DNA of 64,000 nt from GCA-2746795 sp964643965 (GTDB taxonomy: Bacteria > Chloroflexota > Anaerolineae > Promineifilales > Promineifilaceae). The stretch lies in contig CAZXVH010000007.1 of NCBI GenBank assembly GCA_964643965.1, positions 1 through 64,000 on the forward strand. The letters run 5' to 3'. This document shows, in pieces, positions 17,161 through 25,767 of the stretch. The position numbers and the translations under genes are program-made. The notes under the pieces are model-generated. The model made no database searches, had not been told where the DNA came from, and saw only the letters and a program-made list of their open reading frames with translations. How positions within the stretch are numbered: position 1 is the first letter of the stretch; each line of letters starts with the position of its first letter.

Positions 17161-17709
17161 CTAACAGAGTTCTTTTTCTACTTGCCAACGAGGAAAATCG
17201 GCGATTGAGGTTTCAATGAAGTTCTCTGCGATTTCACGCATCCGGTGATTGGTGATGTTGGTGGCGATCTTATTGACCATTTTGCCAGGCATGAAACGCA
17301 TCCCTTTGGGGCGGGGAGGCGTGGCTTGCATGATCAGGGTGTATTCGACGCGAGTCTCATCCCCCTCATCATAGAAAACAGCCTCGCTGCTGTAATAACC
17401 ACGAGCCGTGGTAGCATTGAAGGTGACTTCCGTTTCAATCGGTGGTAAATTTTCTACCGATACGATGTTGATGCAACCTTTATTAAGATCGGCTTGAAGT
17501 TGCACGTCACAATACACATGAATATGGTAAGTGCCCAGTTCAATGGTATTGTAATAAAGGCGGTATTGGCATTCTGGCAAGGAATCGATGATTTTAATAT
17601 GCATCAAATATCTTACCATTCGTTCCATATCACTGTAGAACTCGAAGGCTGTTTTTATATCAGCGGGGAACATGAAGGAAAAGCGGGCTTTGGCGGCTAT
17701 TTTGATCAT
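17161..17709 (-). CDS. START/SRPBCC-like protein (DUF1997-like)
   Basis: 182 residues with the alternating beta-strand pattern of helix-grip lipid-binding proteins: an initial AKARFSFMFPADIKTAFEFYSD segment, a central LPPIETEVTFNATTARGYY strand region and a long C-terminal helix (MREIAENFIETSIADFPRW). I assign it to the DUF1997-like group with moderate certainty. No Shine-Dalgarno is obvious at 17709. It is divergent from the nicotinate phosphoribosyltransferase gene, with an AT-rich 89-bp space between them. Confidence 0.65.
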   Translation of the reverse strand: MIKIAAKARFSFMFPADIKTAFEFYSDMERMVRYLMHIKIIDSLPECQYRLYYNTIELGTYHIHVYCDVQLQADLNKGCINIVSVENLPPIETEVTFNATTARGYYSSEAVFYDEGDETRVEYTLIMQATPPRPKGMRFMPGKMVNKIATNITNHRMREIAENFIETSIADFPRWQVEKELC

Positions 17710-17798
17710 GCGATAAGTTTGGCTCAGATGACGGATAACAATTTATAGTTGTGATAATATCTTCTTTAAGTTTACACCGGAAAAAGGATATGTGACAA

Positions 17799-19151
17799 AT
17801 GAGTTTATTTAATCAAGAGCGATTAACCAATGAGGTATTCAAGCTGGATGTGGAGCGAATGCGGCAGGGCTGGTACTCAGATAAGTACTTTGCCAATATT
17901 TTAGCGATGTTGAGCGGGGTGAGTGAAGCAGATGGCTACCAGGGGTCTTTTGCTCGAGATATTGGACAAGATCCGCGAGGGTTAAATGTGGGTGATTTGG
18001 GGGTGGAGGTGCAGTTTTTTACCCGCCGGCCGGGTAAAACAGTGGTAGTGGGCGTAGACAAAGCGTTGTCGATGCTGCGCCATTGTACTGGCTATTTTAA
18101 TGAAGCGGGTGAATGGGTGGAAACATGGGCGGATTTGCAGGTAACGGCCGTTCATGATGGCGCTATCACAGAATATCATGGCGATCCGTTAAAAGTGCAG
18201 CCCGTTATCAAAATACGAGGGCGTTATCGTGATTTTGCCCTGCTGGAAACGCCCATGCTGGGCATCCTCAGCCGCAGCAGCCGCATTGCCACCAACGTCT
18301 ACAAAGTGCTGCGGGCGGCGCGGGGCAAACAAGTGCTGTTCTTCCCCGCCCGGTTTGACCTTCACGAGGTGCAGGCCGCTGATGGCTACGCTTACGACAT
18401 TGCCGTCGCCCGCTTTAACCGGGATTTTCAAGGGCATCTGACCTCCTTCGTCTCCACTGACGCCCAGGGCGATTGGTGGGGCGGGGCGGCCGGCGGCACA
18501 GTGGCTCATGCGGCCATCGCCTGCTTTTTAGGTGATACAGCGGCGGCCATGATGGCTTTCTCCGAACATCGTCCGGCGGATATTCCGCGCATCGCTTTGG
18601 TAGATTTTAACAATGATTCGGTGATAGACAGTTTACGCACTATGCGAGCCATGTTTGCCCGTTACGCGGCCCTGATGGAAGTTGGGCAGTGGGATGAGGC
18701 GGAAAAGTATGTGCTGTATGGCGTACGCCTGGATACCAGCGGCAGTCTGCGAGACGTCAACGTGCCACCGCTGGGCGATCCGGCGCTGGATTTAGGAGTG
18801 ACGCCACGCCTGGTTTTCAACGTGCGCCAGGCAGTGGATAGCGCCTGGGAAAGCTGGGCGCTGCCCCATGAGCAGGAAGAAATGGCAAAAGCGTACTGCC
18901 GCAATGTGCAGATCGTGGTCACGGGCGGTTTTAATCCCGAGAAGATCGAACGTTTTGAAAGGCTGGGCGTCCCTGCCGATATTTATGGCGTCGGCTCCTC
19001 GCTGCTCAGCAACAACAAGGAGACCAATACTGATTTTACGGCAGATGTGGTGCGGGTGAAGCTAAACGGCCGTTGGGCCGACATGGCAAAAGTGGGCCGC
19101 GCCCCCTCTGACAATCCCGAGTTAGAACCGGTTGATTTAACAAATCTGTAG
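17799..19151 (+). CDS. pncB: Nicotinate phosphoribosyltransferase
   Basis: A 450-residue type II phosphoribosyltransferase that joins nicotinate to PRPP, with ATP use, for NAD salvage. Seen: LLETPMLGILSRSSRIATNVYK near 147-168 (the ETP...TN region of the family), FFPARFDLHE, a phosphate-binding VVTGGFNPEKIERFE stretch near 371, and GVGSSLLS. AAAAAGGA precedes the ATG. A related quinolinate- or nicotinamide-type enzyme is less likely. AACGGCCGTT appears as Thr-Ala-Val and Asn-Gly-Arg. Confidence 0.88.
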   Translation: MSLFNQERLTNEVFKLDVERMRQGWYSDKYFANILAMLSGVSEADGYQGSFARDIGQDPRGLNVGDLGVEVQFFTRRPGKTVVVGVDKALSMLRHCTGYFNEAGEWVETWADLQVTAVHDGAITEYHGDPLKVQPVIKIRGRYRDFALLETPMLGILSRSSRIATNVYKVLRAARGKQVLFFPARFDLHEVQAADGYAYDIAVARFNRDFQGHLTSFVSTDAQGDWWGGAAGGTVAHAAIACFLGDTAAAMMAFSEHRPADIPRIALVDFNNDSVIDSLRTMRAMFARYAALMEVGQWDEAEKYVLYGVRLDTSGSLRDVNVPPLGDPALDLGVTPRLVFNVRQAVDSAWESWALPHEQEEMAKAYCRNVQIVVTGGFNPEKIERFERLGVPADIYGVGSSLLSNNKETNTDFTADVVRVKLNGRWADMAKVGRAPSDNPELEPVDLTNL

Positions 19152-19207
19152 GCCATGTTTCTGTAGACCACGCTCTGACTTTCCCTATACTTCCCGCTGC
19201 CACGCTT

Positions 19208-19236
19208 TTGGCAAGCGCTGGCCTCTGCGTTATAAT
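19208..19236 (+). promoter_or_regulatory. Consensus sigma-70 promoter of rpsO
   Basis: TTGGCA (19208-19213), 17 bp, TATAAT (19231-19236). Right after it, CTCAAG-TCGG-CTTGAG forms a hairpin (19237-19252), and GAGAG pairs with CTCTC further on. This leaves a structured leader of about 70 nt before the ribosome site. Confidence 0.8.
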
Positions 19237-19311
19237 CTCAAGTCGGCTTGAGAGTACGATGTTTTCGGCACGACGGCTCTCAGGTTAAAAATCATATCTT
19301 TGGAGGTTCAT

Positions 19312-19581
19312 ATGCCGTTAACAGTGGCAGAGAAAGCCGAAATATTCAATGAGTTTGGTCAGCACGAGGGCGACACCGGTTCTCCCGAGGTGCAAATTGC
19401 GATGTTTGATCGTCGCATTAAGCAGTTGCAGGAACATTTGAAAGAGAACAAGCATGATCAAAGTTCTCGTCGTGGCCTGCTGAAGTTGGTGGGTAAACGG
19501 CGTCGTTTGCTCTCCTATTTGCGCAAAAAAGATCCCGAACGCTATCGAGAAATCATCAAGCGTCTGGGTTTGCGTCGTTAA
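19312..19581 (+). CDS. rpsO: 30S ribosomal protein S15
   Basis: 89 residues, exactly the usual length. It binds 16S rRNA in the platform of the small subunit. Seen: EFGQHEGDTGSPEVQIA and LKENKHDQSSRRGLLKLVGKRRRLLSYL, the strongly conserved RNA-binding helices. TTTGGAGG lies 5 nt before the ATG at 19312; the open frame runs four codons further but starts inside the Shine-Dalgarno. It is followed by pnp, as in many bacteria. Confidence 0.98.
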   Translation: MPLTVAEKAEIFNEFGQHEGDTGSPEVQIAMFDRRIKQLQEHLKENKHDQSSRRGLLKLVGKRRRLLSYLRKKDPERYREIIKRLGLRR

Positions 19582-19594
19582 CATGTTGGTATAG

Positions 19595-19626
19595 GAAAAG
19601 GGTGGACGGGGTTCGCCCTTTTCTTG
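19595..19626 (+). terminator. Hairpin after rpsO
   Basis: GAAAAGGGTG (19595-19604) pairs with CGCCCTTTTC (19614-19623) over 10 bp, with a weak T-rich tail (TTG TTG). It may cut rpsO transcripts from pnp or be an RNase processing site. Confidence 0.55.
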
Positions 19627-19863
19627 TTGAGGTTAGGTGTTATTGTTTAGGAATTGGGTATTGTCCCATACCGGGCGTTGTATGAGCCAATCCCCAGTCC
19701 CTAACCCCTTAGCCTCGACACGATAAGCAGTTGAATAGCACCCAAACTCGTTTCCGGCGGAGATGAGTTTTGCTCTGTTTGCGCCGCAAGATTTTCCGCA
19801 TTTCTCTCACAACGTGTTTGGTTATCTATCCTGTTAAAATTCAAAAGAGGTTAAAAAATCAGT

Positions 19864-22050
19864 ATGTTAAAAGAATCTGTATTTACCACAACCGTCGCCG
19901 GTCAGGAAGTGACTTTCGCTACCGGTAAATTGGCTGAACAAGCCGGCGGGGCCGTCACCATTCGTGTGGGCGATTGTATGCTTATTGCCACGGCCACCAT
20001 GTCCAAACATATCCGTGAAGGATTGGATTTCTTCCCCCTCAGCGTCGATTATGAAGAGAAAATGTACGCCGCCGGCCGTATCCCCGGTGGCTTTTTCAGA
20101 CGAGAAGGCAAGCCGACTACCGAAGCGGTACTGACGTCTCGGCTCACCGACCGGCCGCTGCGCCCCTTGTTTCAGGATGGGATGCGCAATGAGGTGCAGA
20201 TCATTGTCACCACGCTCTCTTCGGATGGGGTGCATCATCTCGATTTGATGTCTGTTAATGCCGCCAGCGCCGCTTTGATGATTTCCGACATTCCCTGGGA
20301 TGGCCCGATAGCGGCTGTGCGTGTCGGTTATATCAACGGCCAACTGGTCGCCAATCCTACCATCCAGGAGATGGCGGAGAGCAGCCTGGACTTGCGTTTG
20401 GCCGGCACTCGTGAGGCTATCATCATGGTGGAAGCGGGCGCCGATGAGGCCCCGGAAGCGCTCGTGGTGGAGGCGTTGACTTTTGGGCATGAAGCGCTGC
20501 AACCGTTGATCACCATCCAGGAGGAAATGCGGGCGGCGGTGGGCAAAGAAAAACAAGAGGTTGCCATTGCTGCGCCGCCGGCTGAACTGGAAACGGCCGT
20601 TAAAGCCCGTATCGGGGATCGTGTGCGTCAGGTCATCGTCAACAATGAAGAACGTCATGGTCGCAACGAGGCTCTGGATGTGCTGCGTGACGAAATTGTC
20701 AACAGCTTCATCGAAGAAGATGAGACCATCGACGCCAAATCCGTGCGCGAAATCTTCAGTAAAGAAATCAAAGAAGTGATCCGCAGCCGTATTTTGTATG
20801 AAGGCATTCGTCCAGACGGCCGTGATTACACCACCATCCGCGAACTCTCATCCGAAGTGGGCTTAAGCCCCCGGGCGCATGGCTCCGGCTTATTCCGTCG
20901 CGGCCAGACGCAGGTCCTTTCCCTGGTCGCTTTAGGCACACCGCGCGAGGCGCAAAAGCTGGATGGCCTCTCCCCAGAAGAGACCCGCCGCTACATGCAT
21001 CATTACAATTTCCCGCCCTTCTCCACCGGCGAAACCTGGTTCCTGCGTGGTCCCAAACGGCGCGAGATTGGGCACGGCGCTTTAGCTGAAAACGCCCTGC
21101 TGCCCATGATTCCCCCAGAAGATGAGTTCCCCTACTCCATTCGCGTCGTCTCTGAGGTGCTCTCTTCAAACGGCTCCACCAGCCAGGCCAGCGTATGTGC
21201 TTCCACCCTGGCGCTGATGGATTGTGGCGTCCCCTTGAAACGGCCGGTAGCCGGTGTGGCCATGGGTCTCATCTCCGATGGCCAGAAATTTGCCGTCCTT
21301 ACCGACATTCAAGGTCTGGAAGATCATCTGGGTGACATGGATTTCAAAGTAGCTGGCACGGTTGAAGGCATTACCGCTTTGCAAATGGACATCAAAATTG
21401 GTGGACTGACCAAAGAGTTGATGGGACAGGCGTTAGAGCAGGCGCGCACCGGCCGTTTGCAAATTTTAGATTCCATGCTGGCGACCATTGCCGAGCCACG
21501 CACAGAAATGAGTCCCTTTGCTCCGCGTATGCTTTCCGTCCACATCTCCCCCGACAAAATCGGGGCCGTGATTGGTAAAGGCGGCGCCACCATCCGCAGC
21601 CTGGAAGAGACCTATGAAGTTTCAGTAGACATTCAGGAAGACGGCACAATTTTTATTGCCGGCGTGGATGGCGTGAAAGCAGAAGCGGCCGTGGCCGCCA
21701 TTTCAGCCATGACAGAAGAACCGGAACCGGGGCGCATTTACACCGGTAAAGTGGTACGCACCACTGACTTTGGCGCTTTTGTCGAGTTCATTCCCGGCAC
21801 AGATGGCCTGGTTCACATCTCGCAGATCACAAGTGACCATCTCAAGCAAGTCGAAGACGCTGTTCGAGTCGGTGACGAGGTAATGGTGATGGTGACAGAT
21901 ATAACGCCTGATGGCAAAGTACGTTTGTCACGCAGAGCCGTCTTGGAAGGTTGGACATTGGAAGAAGCACGCGCCAGCGACAATCCACGCAGCAGCAGCG
22001 GCAGCAGCAGCCGTGGTGGTGGTAATCGCTCCCGTGGTCCGCGCCGTTAA
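19864..22050 (+). CDS. pnp: Polyribonucleotide nucleotidyltransferase
   Basis: 728 residues. It degrades RNA 3' to 5' with phosphate and can add tails; it forms a trimeric ring. Order: first RNase PH domain (1-220) with GGFFRREGKP, helical linker, second RNase PH domain (320-550) with FRRGQTQVLS and SDLDFKVAGT-like GDMDFKVAG, KH domain near 556-610 (IGAVIGKGGATIRSLEE), S1 domain near 620-695, and a Ser/Gly/Arg-rich tail. Full-length. A strong terminator follows. Confidence 0.97.
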   Translation: MLKESVFTTTVAGQEVTFATGKLAEQAGGAVTIRVGDCMLIATATMSKHIREGLDFFPLSVDYEEKMYAAGRIPGGFFRREGKPTTEAVLTSRLTDRPLRPLFQDGMRNEVQIIVTTLSSDGVHHLDLMSVNAASAALMISDIPWDGPIAAVRVGYINGQLVANPTIQEMAESSLDLRLAGTREAIIMVEAGADEAPEALVVEALTFGHEALQPLITIQEEMRAAVGKEKQEVAIAAPPAELETAVKARIGDRVRQVIVNNEERHGRNEALDVLRDEIVNSFIEEDETIDAKSVREIFSKEIKEVIRSRILYEGIRPDGRDYTTIRELSSEVGLSPRAHGSGLFRRGQTQVLSLVALGTPREAQKLDGLSPEETRRYMHHYNFPPFSTGETWFLRGPKRREIGHGALAENALLPMIPPEDEFPYSIRVVSEVLSSNGSTSQASVCASTLALMDCGVPLKRPVAGVAMGLISDGQKFAVLTDIQGLEDHLGDMDFKVAGTVEGITALQMDIKIGGLTKELMGQALEQARTGRLQILDSMLATIAEPRTEMSPFAPRMLSVHISPDKIGAVIGKGGATIRSLEETYEVSVDIQEDGTIFIAGVDGVKAEAAVAAISAMTEEPEPGRIYTGKVVRTTDFGAFVEFIPGTDGLVHISQITSDHLKQVEDAVRVGDEVMVMVTDITPDGKVRLSRRAVLEGWTLEEARASDNPRSSSGSSSRGGGNRSRGPRR

Positions 22051-22078
22051 AAAAATTGTATTTCAAATAGTTGTTATA

Positions 22079-22116
22079 AAAAAGTCCTGGCTGCGTGAAT
22101 GCTTCCAGGACTTTTT
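22079..22116 (+). terminator. Intrinsic terminator of pnp
   Basis: AAAAAGTCCTGG (22079-22090) and CCAGGACTTTTT (22105-22116) form a perfect 12-bp stem with a 14-nt loop, ending in a T-run. Confidence 0.9.
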
Positions 22117-22217
22117 AATAAGGATATTTCCCCAGATCAGGGATAGAGTATAATTACAATTCTGAAATTGCGGATGTAGAATACCAATGCAAATAAGTTG
22201 GCCCATGCCCATGTCGC

Positions 22218-23441
22218 GTGATTATGAACTTGCCTGAATATCCTGAGTCGCCTGCCTGGAGCGCTAATAATAAGCGAATTGTCATCGTTGGTTTAACCAT
22301 TGCTGCGGTGTTGCTGCTTTATCGGGTACGTGGCTTGCTCCTGCCCGTTGTTTTAGCGGGGTTACTCGCTTATCTGGTGGAGCCGCTGGTAAAATACATT
22401 CATGTGCGGACTAGAGTGCCACGCATTCTGGTTATTATCGTCATATATCTTTTGATTGTCGCCATGTTGGTGGCGATACCGGTCAGCGCTATTCCCCCCA
22501 TCGTGGGTCAGGTGAACAGCTTGATCAACCATTTCCCTGCTTACCTGCTGCAATTGGGCGCATTTGTGCAGGAATTGCAAGAACCCATTGTGATTACAGA
22601 AGACATCATTATCCCTTTGAATGAGTGGCCTCTCAATCAGGCATTTTTATCGATGAGCAGTAATTTGCTCAATATCGTGCAAAGGTTTGGCGGACAAACG
22701 ATATCTATATTTGGTAATGCGCTGGGTGCGTCGTTGTCTACCATAGGTTGGGTTCTGGTTGTATTGGTTCTATCTTTTTATCTGGTGAAAGATTATGCGC
22801 AGTTATTTGGCTCCTTGTTAGAATTAGCGCCAGAAGGCTATCATGGTGACTTGATTCGGTTAAGTAAGGAACTGAGTTTGCTGTGGAACGCTTTTTTGCG
22901 GGGGCAGTTGGTTTTGTGCCTGGTGGTAGGGGCGATTGTGTTTTTTGTGGCGGTGACTTTAGGCTTACCCAGCGCTTTATTGTTGGCGGCGTTTGCGGCT
23001 TTGATGGAGTTCTTTCCCACGATTGGTCCGGTTTTAGCTGCCATTCCGGCGGTGATTTTAAGCTATCTTCAGAGTGATTCCAGTTGGTTGGGGCAAATCA
23101 CAGGGCCGTTTTGGTTTGCCGTGATTGTCTTGGGAATTTATGCTGTCATTTACCAGACAGAGAATTACGTCTTGCTGCCGCGGATTATTGGCTATCGGCT
23201 GCGGCTGCATCCGGTGGTGGTGATTTTAGGCGCTATCGCCGGCGCTACTATTGCCGGCATCCTCGGTATTTTGTTGGCCGCGCCGTTTTTGGCGAGTATG
23301 CGCCTGATTTTTTCTTATATTTATTGTAAACTGACGGATAAGATTCCCTTTGCGGATGTACCGCCGGAATATTTGGGAAAGGAGAGAGGGCTGATGGATG
23401 AGGGAGACGTTGAGACGGGAACAGGCGATGCGGCTGTATAA
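22218..23441 (+). CDS. AI-2E family transporter
   Basis: A 407-residue polytopic membrane protein of the AI-2E (YdiK/TqsA) family. Members have been linked to autoinducer-2 export or sodium/proton antiport, so the substrate is open. Seen: two close N-terminal helices, a helix pair at 70-95, a long soluble segment (95-150), and C-terminal helices with LPSALLLAAFAALMEFFPTIGP, the most conserved stretch of the family. The start is GTG at 22218 or ATG at 22224; neither has a good Shine-Dalgarno. A TATAAT at 22149-22154 could be its -10. Confidence 0.87.
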   Translation: MIMNLPEYPESPAWSANNKRIVIVGLTIAAVLLLYRVRGLLLPVVLAGLLAYLVEPLVKYIHVRTRVPRILVIIVIYLLIVAMLVAIPVSAIPPIVGQVNSLINHFPAYLLQLGAFVQELQEPIVITEDIIIPLNEWPLNQAFLSMSSNLLNIVQRFGGQTISIFGNALGASLSTIGWVLVVLVLSFYLVKDYAQLFGSLLELAPEGYHGDLIRLSKELSLLWNAFLRGQLVLCLVVGAIVFFVAVTLGLPSALLLAAFAALMEFFPTIGPVLAAIPAVILSYLQSDSSWLGQITGPFWFAVIVLGIYAVIYQTENYVLLPRIIGYRLRLHPVVVILGAIAGATIAGILGILLAAPFLASMRLIFSYIYCKLTDKIPFADVPPEYLGKERGLMDEGDVETGTGDAAV

Positions 23442-23539
23442 TATGGGATATAAAGACGGCCTCATGAGCGGGGCGCATGATTGGACTGCCTCTCGACAGG
23501 CGCAAAGTCCCTCACGACGAAGCTACCATGAATGAAAAT

Positions 23540-23604
23540 GGAGCGCCGTCTTCCAGACGGCACAAGGCGGACAGGTTGTCCGCGCTCCCAATTACAAGGA
23601 GATA
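23540..23604 (+). promoter_or_regulatory. Structured leader element with Shine-Dalgarno, copy B
   Basis: A three-way junction: outer stem GGAGC (23540-23544) with GCTCC (23584-23588), hairpin GCCGTCT-TCC-AGACGGC (23545-23561), and hairpin GCGGACA-GGT-TGTCCGC (23567-23583). It is followed by CAATTACAAGGAGATA and the ATG. Compare copy A at 2694-2749. Confidence 0.75.
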
Positions 23605-23784
23605 ATGATGAATAATAACGTGGATTTTGATGCGGATATTATGTCAGAAACAGAGAATTTTGCTGTTTGGCGCAGTCAGGAAGGAGAGGGCTTTGTCTAT
23701 CACGTTGAATTAGGGGGTATTACGCTTCACCTGGATTCAGAAGAATGGGAAGAGTTGGCTATTCTCATTAAGAGCGTCGTGTAA
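23605..23784 (+). CDS. Small conserved-looking acidic protein upstream of radC
   Basis: 59 residues, M-M-N-N-N-V-D-F-D-A-D-I, then FAVWRSQEGEGFVYHVELGG and a C-terminal LDSEEWEELAILIKSVV. AAGGAGAT lies 4-7 nt before two adjacent ATGs (23605, 23608). The stop is one base from the radC ATG, so it is co-translated with radC. The beta-strand then acidic helix pattern suggests a tiny globular domain. No family recognised. The spacing and Shine-Dalgarno make it a real gene despite its size. Confidence 0.75.
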   Translation: MMNNNVDFDADIMSETENFAVWRSQEGEGFVYHVELGGITLHLDSEEWEELAILIKSVV

Positions 23785-23785
23785 C

Positions 23786-24496
23786 ATGGATGTAGAATCG
23801 AGACCGGCTTATGTGCCGATGATTCGAGATATGGCTGAACATGACCGGCCGCGGGAACGGTTGCGACGGGTGGGGGCGGGCGCTGTTTCCACCTCTGAAC
23901 TGTTGGCGATTGTATTGCGTACGGGTACGGGCGGGGAGAATGTGCTGCGCCTGGCGGAGCGCCTTTTGGCTGAATTTGGTTCTTTGCCGGGTCTGGCGCG
24001 GGCTTCGATGCCGGAATTGATGAATGTCAAGGGGGTGGGTGAGGCTAAAGCGGCGGAGGTGAAGGCGGCGCTGGAATTGGGGCGGCGGTTGATGGCCAGT
24101 GCGCCGGAAGAGCGGGTGGTGGTCAGTTCACCGGCCGATGCGGCCAATTTGATTATGTCTGAGATGATGTTTTTGGAGCAGGAGCATTTGCGTTTGATTT
24201 TGCTGGATACGCGGAACCGGGTGCTGCATATCCCCACAATTTATGTAGGTAGCCTCAATACGTCGGTGGTGCGCATTGGGGAGCTGTTTAGGGCGGCGCT
24301 CAAGGCGAATGCGGCGGCGATGATTGTGGCGCACAATCATCCATCGGGCGACCCCTCCCCTTCACCGGAGGATATTCAAATTACGCGGAAGCTGGTGGAG
24401 GCGGGTAAGTTGATGGATGTGGAGGTGCTGGATCATATTGTGATTGGACAGCAGCGGTTTGTCTCTTTGAAAGAACGTGGTTTGGGATTTTCTTAA
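23786..24496 (+). CDS. radC: RadC family JAB/MPN-domain protein
   Basis: 236 residues. Seen: an N-terminal helix-hairpin-helix (LMNVKGVGEAKAAEVKAALELGRR, about 72-95) and a JAMM metal site HNHPSGDPSPSPED near 174, with the upstream Glu of the motif in the MFLEQEHL region. The family was once tied to DNA repair; its real activity is unproven, and some relatives are metallopeptidases. Length is normal. Confidence 0.92.
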   Translation: MDVESRPAYVPMIRDMAEHDRPRERLRRVGAGAVSTSELLAIVLRTGTGGENVLRLAERLLAEFGSLPGLARASMPELMNVKGVGEAKAAEVKAALELGRRLMASAPEERVVVSSPADAANLIMSEMMFLEQEHLRLILLDTRNRVLHIPTIYVGSLNTSVVRIGELFRAALKANAAAMIVAHNHPSGDPSPSPEDIQITRKLVEAGKLMDVEVLDHIVIGQQRFVSLKERGLGFS

Positions 24497-24508
24497 TGCT
24501 TTATTCTG

Positions 24509-24541
24509 AAGTTCAAATTTTTTAGAGGCGTTGAACTTTTT
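24509..24541 (+). terminator. Terminator of radC
   Basis: AAGTTCAA (24509-24516) and TTGAACTT (24531-24538) form an 8-bp stem followed by TTT. The same AAGTTCAAC words build the smpB/tex terminator at 42231-42263. Confidence 0.65.
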
Positions 24542-24559
24542 GGCCTGTAGGGAAGGGAT

Positions 24560-25765
24560 ATGGCGCGATCTGACTTGTTGATGAATGGAAGGCTGGATGA
24601 ACCCTTTTATCCGTTTGAGAATGATAAGCTGCGGGTAACGGCCGTTGCCTGGCAGGCGTGGTGGGTGGCAGCCAAGGAAGGGACGCCTGGCTGGAAAAAT
24701 CGGCAGCCGGTCTTTGGCGCGGTGACGTTGGATAACCGGCTGGTGCAACAGGTGGCTACCCCCTTTGCCACCCATGTGGGCGGCTTATGGCAGCAAGTCC
24801 CTTCAGCGGCGGGCAATAGGTATGAGCTGACGGTGGAAGCGCAGGCGTGGTCGAGTGATGATGTGGCGCCGGGCAGCCAGGTGGAAGCCAGCGATGTCAA
24901 TATGCAGATTGGTATTGACCCTACCGGCGGCCTGGACCCGGAGAGTCCGTTGGTGGTTTGGAGCGCTGTTTACGAGCCGTTGAGCCGCTGGGAGACGATT
25001 CATCTGACGGCTGATGCGGAAGCCGACATCATCACGGTTTATCTGAAATCTGCGCCTTCTTTGCCCAAACGACAGCAGGAGCTCTTTTGGCGGAATGCGT
25101 TTTTACGGCCGTTAGGCCAGCATAAGCGCAGTGTCAATATTGTGGGCTTGGGGGATACCTATCTGCTGCTGGAGCCAGAGCATCCGCATCCTGGGGAAGT
25201 GGTGACGGTGACGGCTTCGTCGACGCGAGAGTATGCCCGCGTGAGTTTGTTGGTGCGGGATCCAAATGAAAAGATAACGGCCGTTTCCCTTTTAGGCCAT
25301 AGTGTGGATGGCGACCGCTATCTTTGGCGCCATGAATTTAAAACGCAGGCGGATGGTTTGTATGAAGTGCGTTTTGTGGCGGATAGAGGGGCGCGTATGT
25401 TGGCGCTGCGGCTGCTGCAAGTAGCGCGAGAGGTGCAGTTAGTACCCAGCGATGCGTCGCGGTTGGCTTACAAGCGCGTCTATGTGCTGCTGCCGCCAAC
25501 GGCTGATGTCAACTGGTTTGTGGCGGCGGCGAAGGGGGGATTCAACGGCCGTTACACCATCGGTTTTTCCGCAGATGACGCCGGCATTGGGGATTTAGGT
25601 TACAAACATGTGATGGCTGTGAATCCCCACCATTGGCCTGAAGTCCTCACCGCTGCCTGGTTTAAGCAGCATTACCCCGGCGTCTCCTTTACCCCCATCG
25701 TCGCCAATAAACCGGAAGATTTTGAAGCGTGGCTAAAAAAATGGCAAGATGATGATCTCGCCTGA
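24560..25765 (+). CDS. Unrecognised multi-domain beta-rich protein
   Basis: 401 residues, no signal peptide or membrane helix. The first 185 residues alternate strands in the manner of carbohydrate-binding galactose-type sandwiches (GLWQQVPSAAGNRYELTVEAQAW, then ITVYLKS). Residues 195-300 resemble an Ig-like or fibronectin-type strand set ending in LYEVRFVADRGARML. The last 95 residues hold a different fold with VYVLLPPTADVNWFVAA and FEAWLKKW. It ends 2 bp from the tail of the FecR-like gene. I do not recognise the function; a binding role is inference. Confidence 0.7.
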   Translation: MARSDLLMNGRLDEPFYPFENDKLRVTAVAWQAWWVAAKEGTPGWKNRQPVFGAVTLDNRLVQQVATPFATHVGGLWQQVPSAAGNRYELTVEAQAWSSDDVAPGSQVEASDVNMQIGIDPTGGLDPESPLVVWSAVYEPLSRWETIHLTADAEADIITVYLKSAPSLPKRQQELFWRNAFLRPLGQHKRSVNIVGLGDTYLLLEPEHPHPGEVVTVTASSTREYARVSLLVRDPNEKITAVSLLGHSVDGDRYLWRHEFKTQADGLYEVRFVADRGARMLALRLLQVAREVQLVPSDASRLAYKRVYVLLPPTADVNWFVAAAKGGFNGRYTIGFSADDAGIGDLGYKHVMAVNPHHWPEVLTAAWFKQHYPGVSFTPIVANKPEDFEAWLKKWQDDDLA

Positions 25766-25767
25766 CC

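Noticed and set aside
19867..20658. 263-codon minus-strand frame inside pnp
   Set aside because: Shadow of pnp; rich in Arg, His and Gly, with no family signal.
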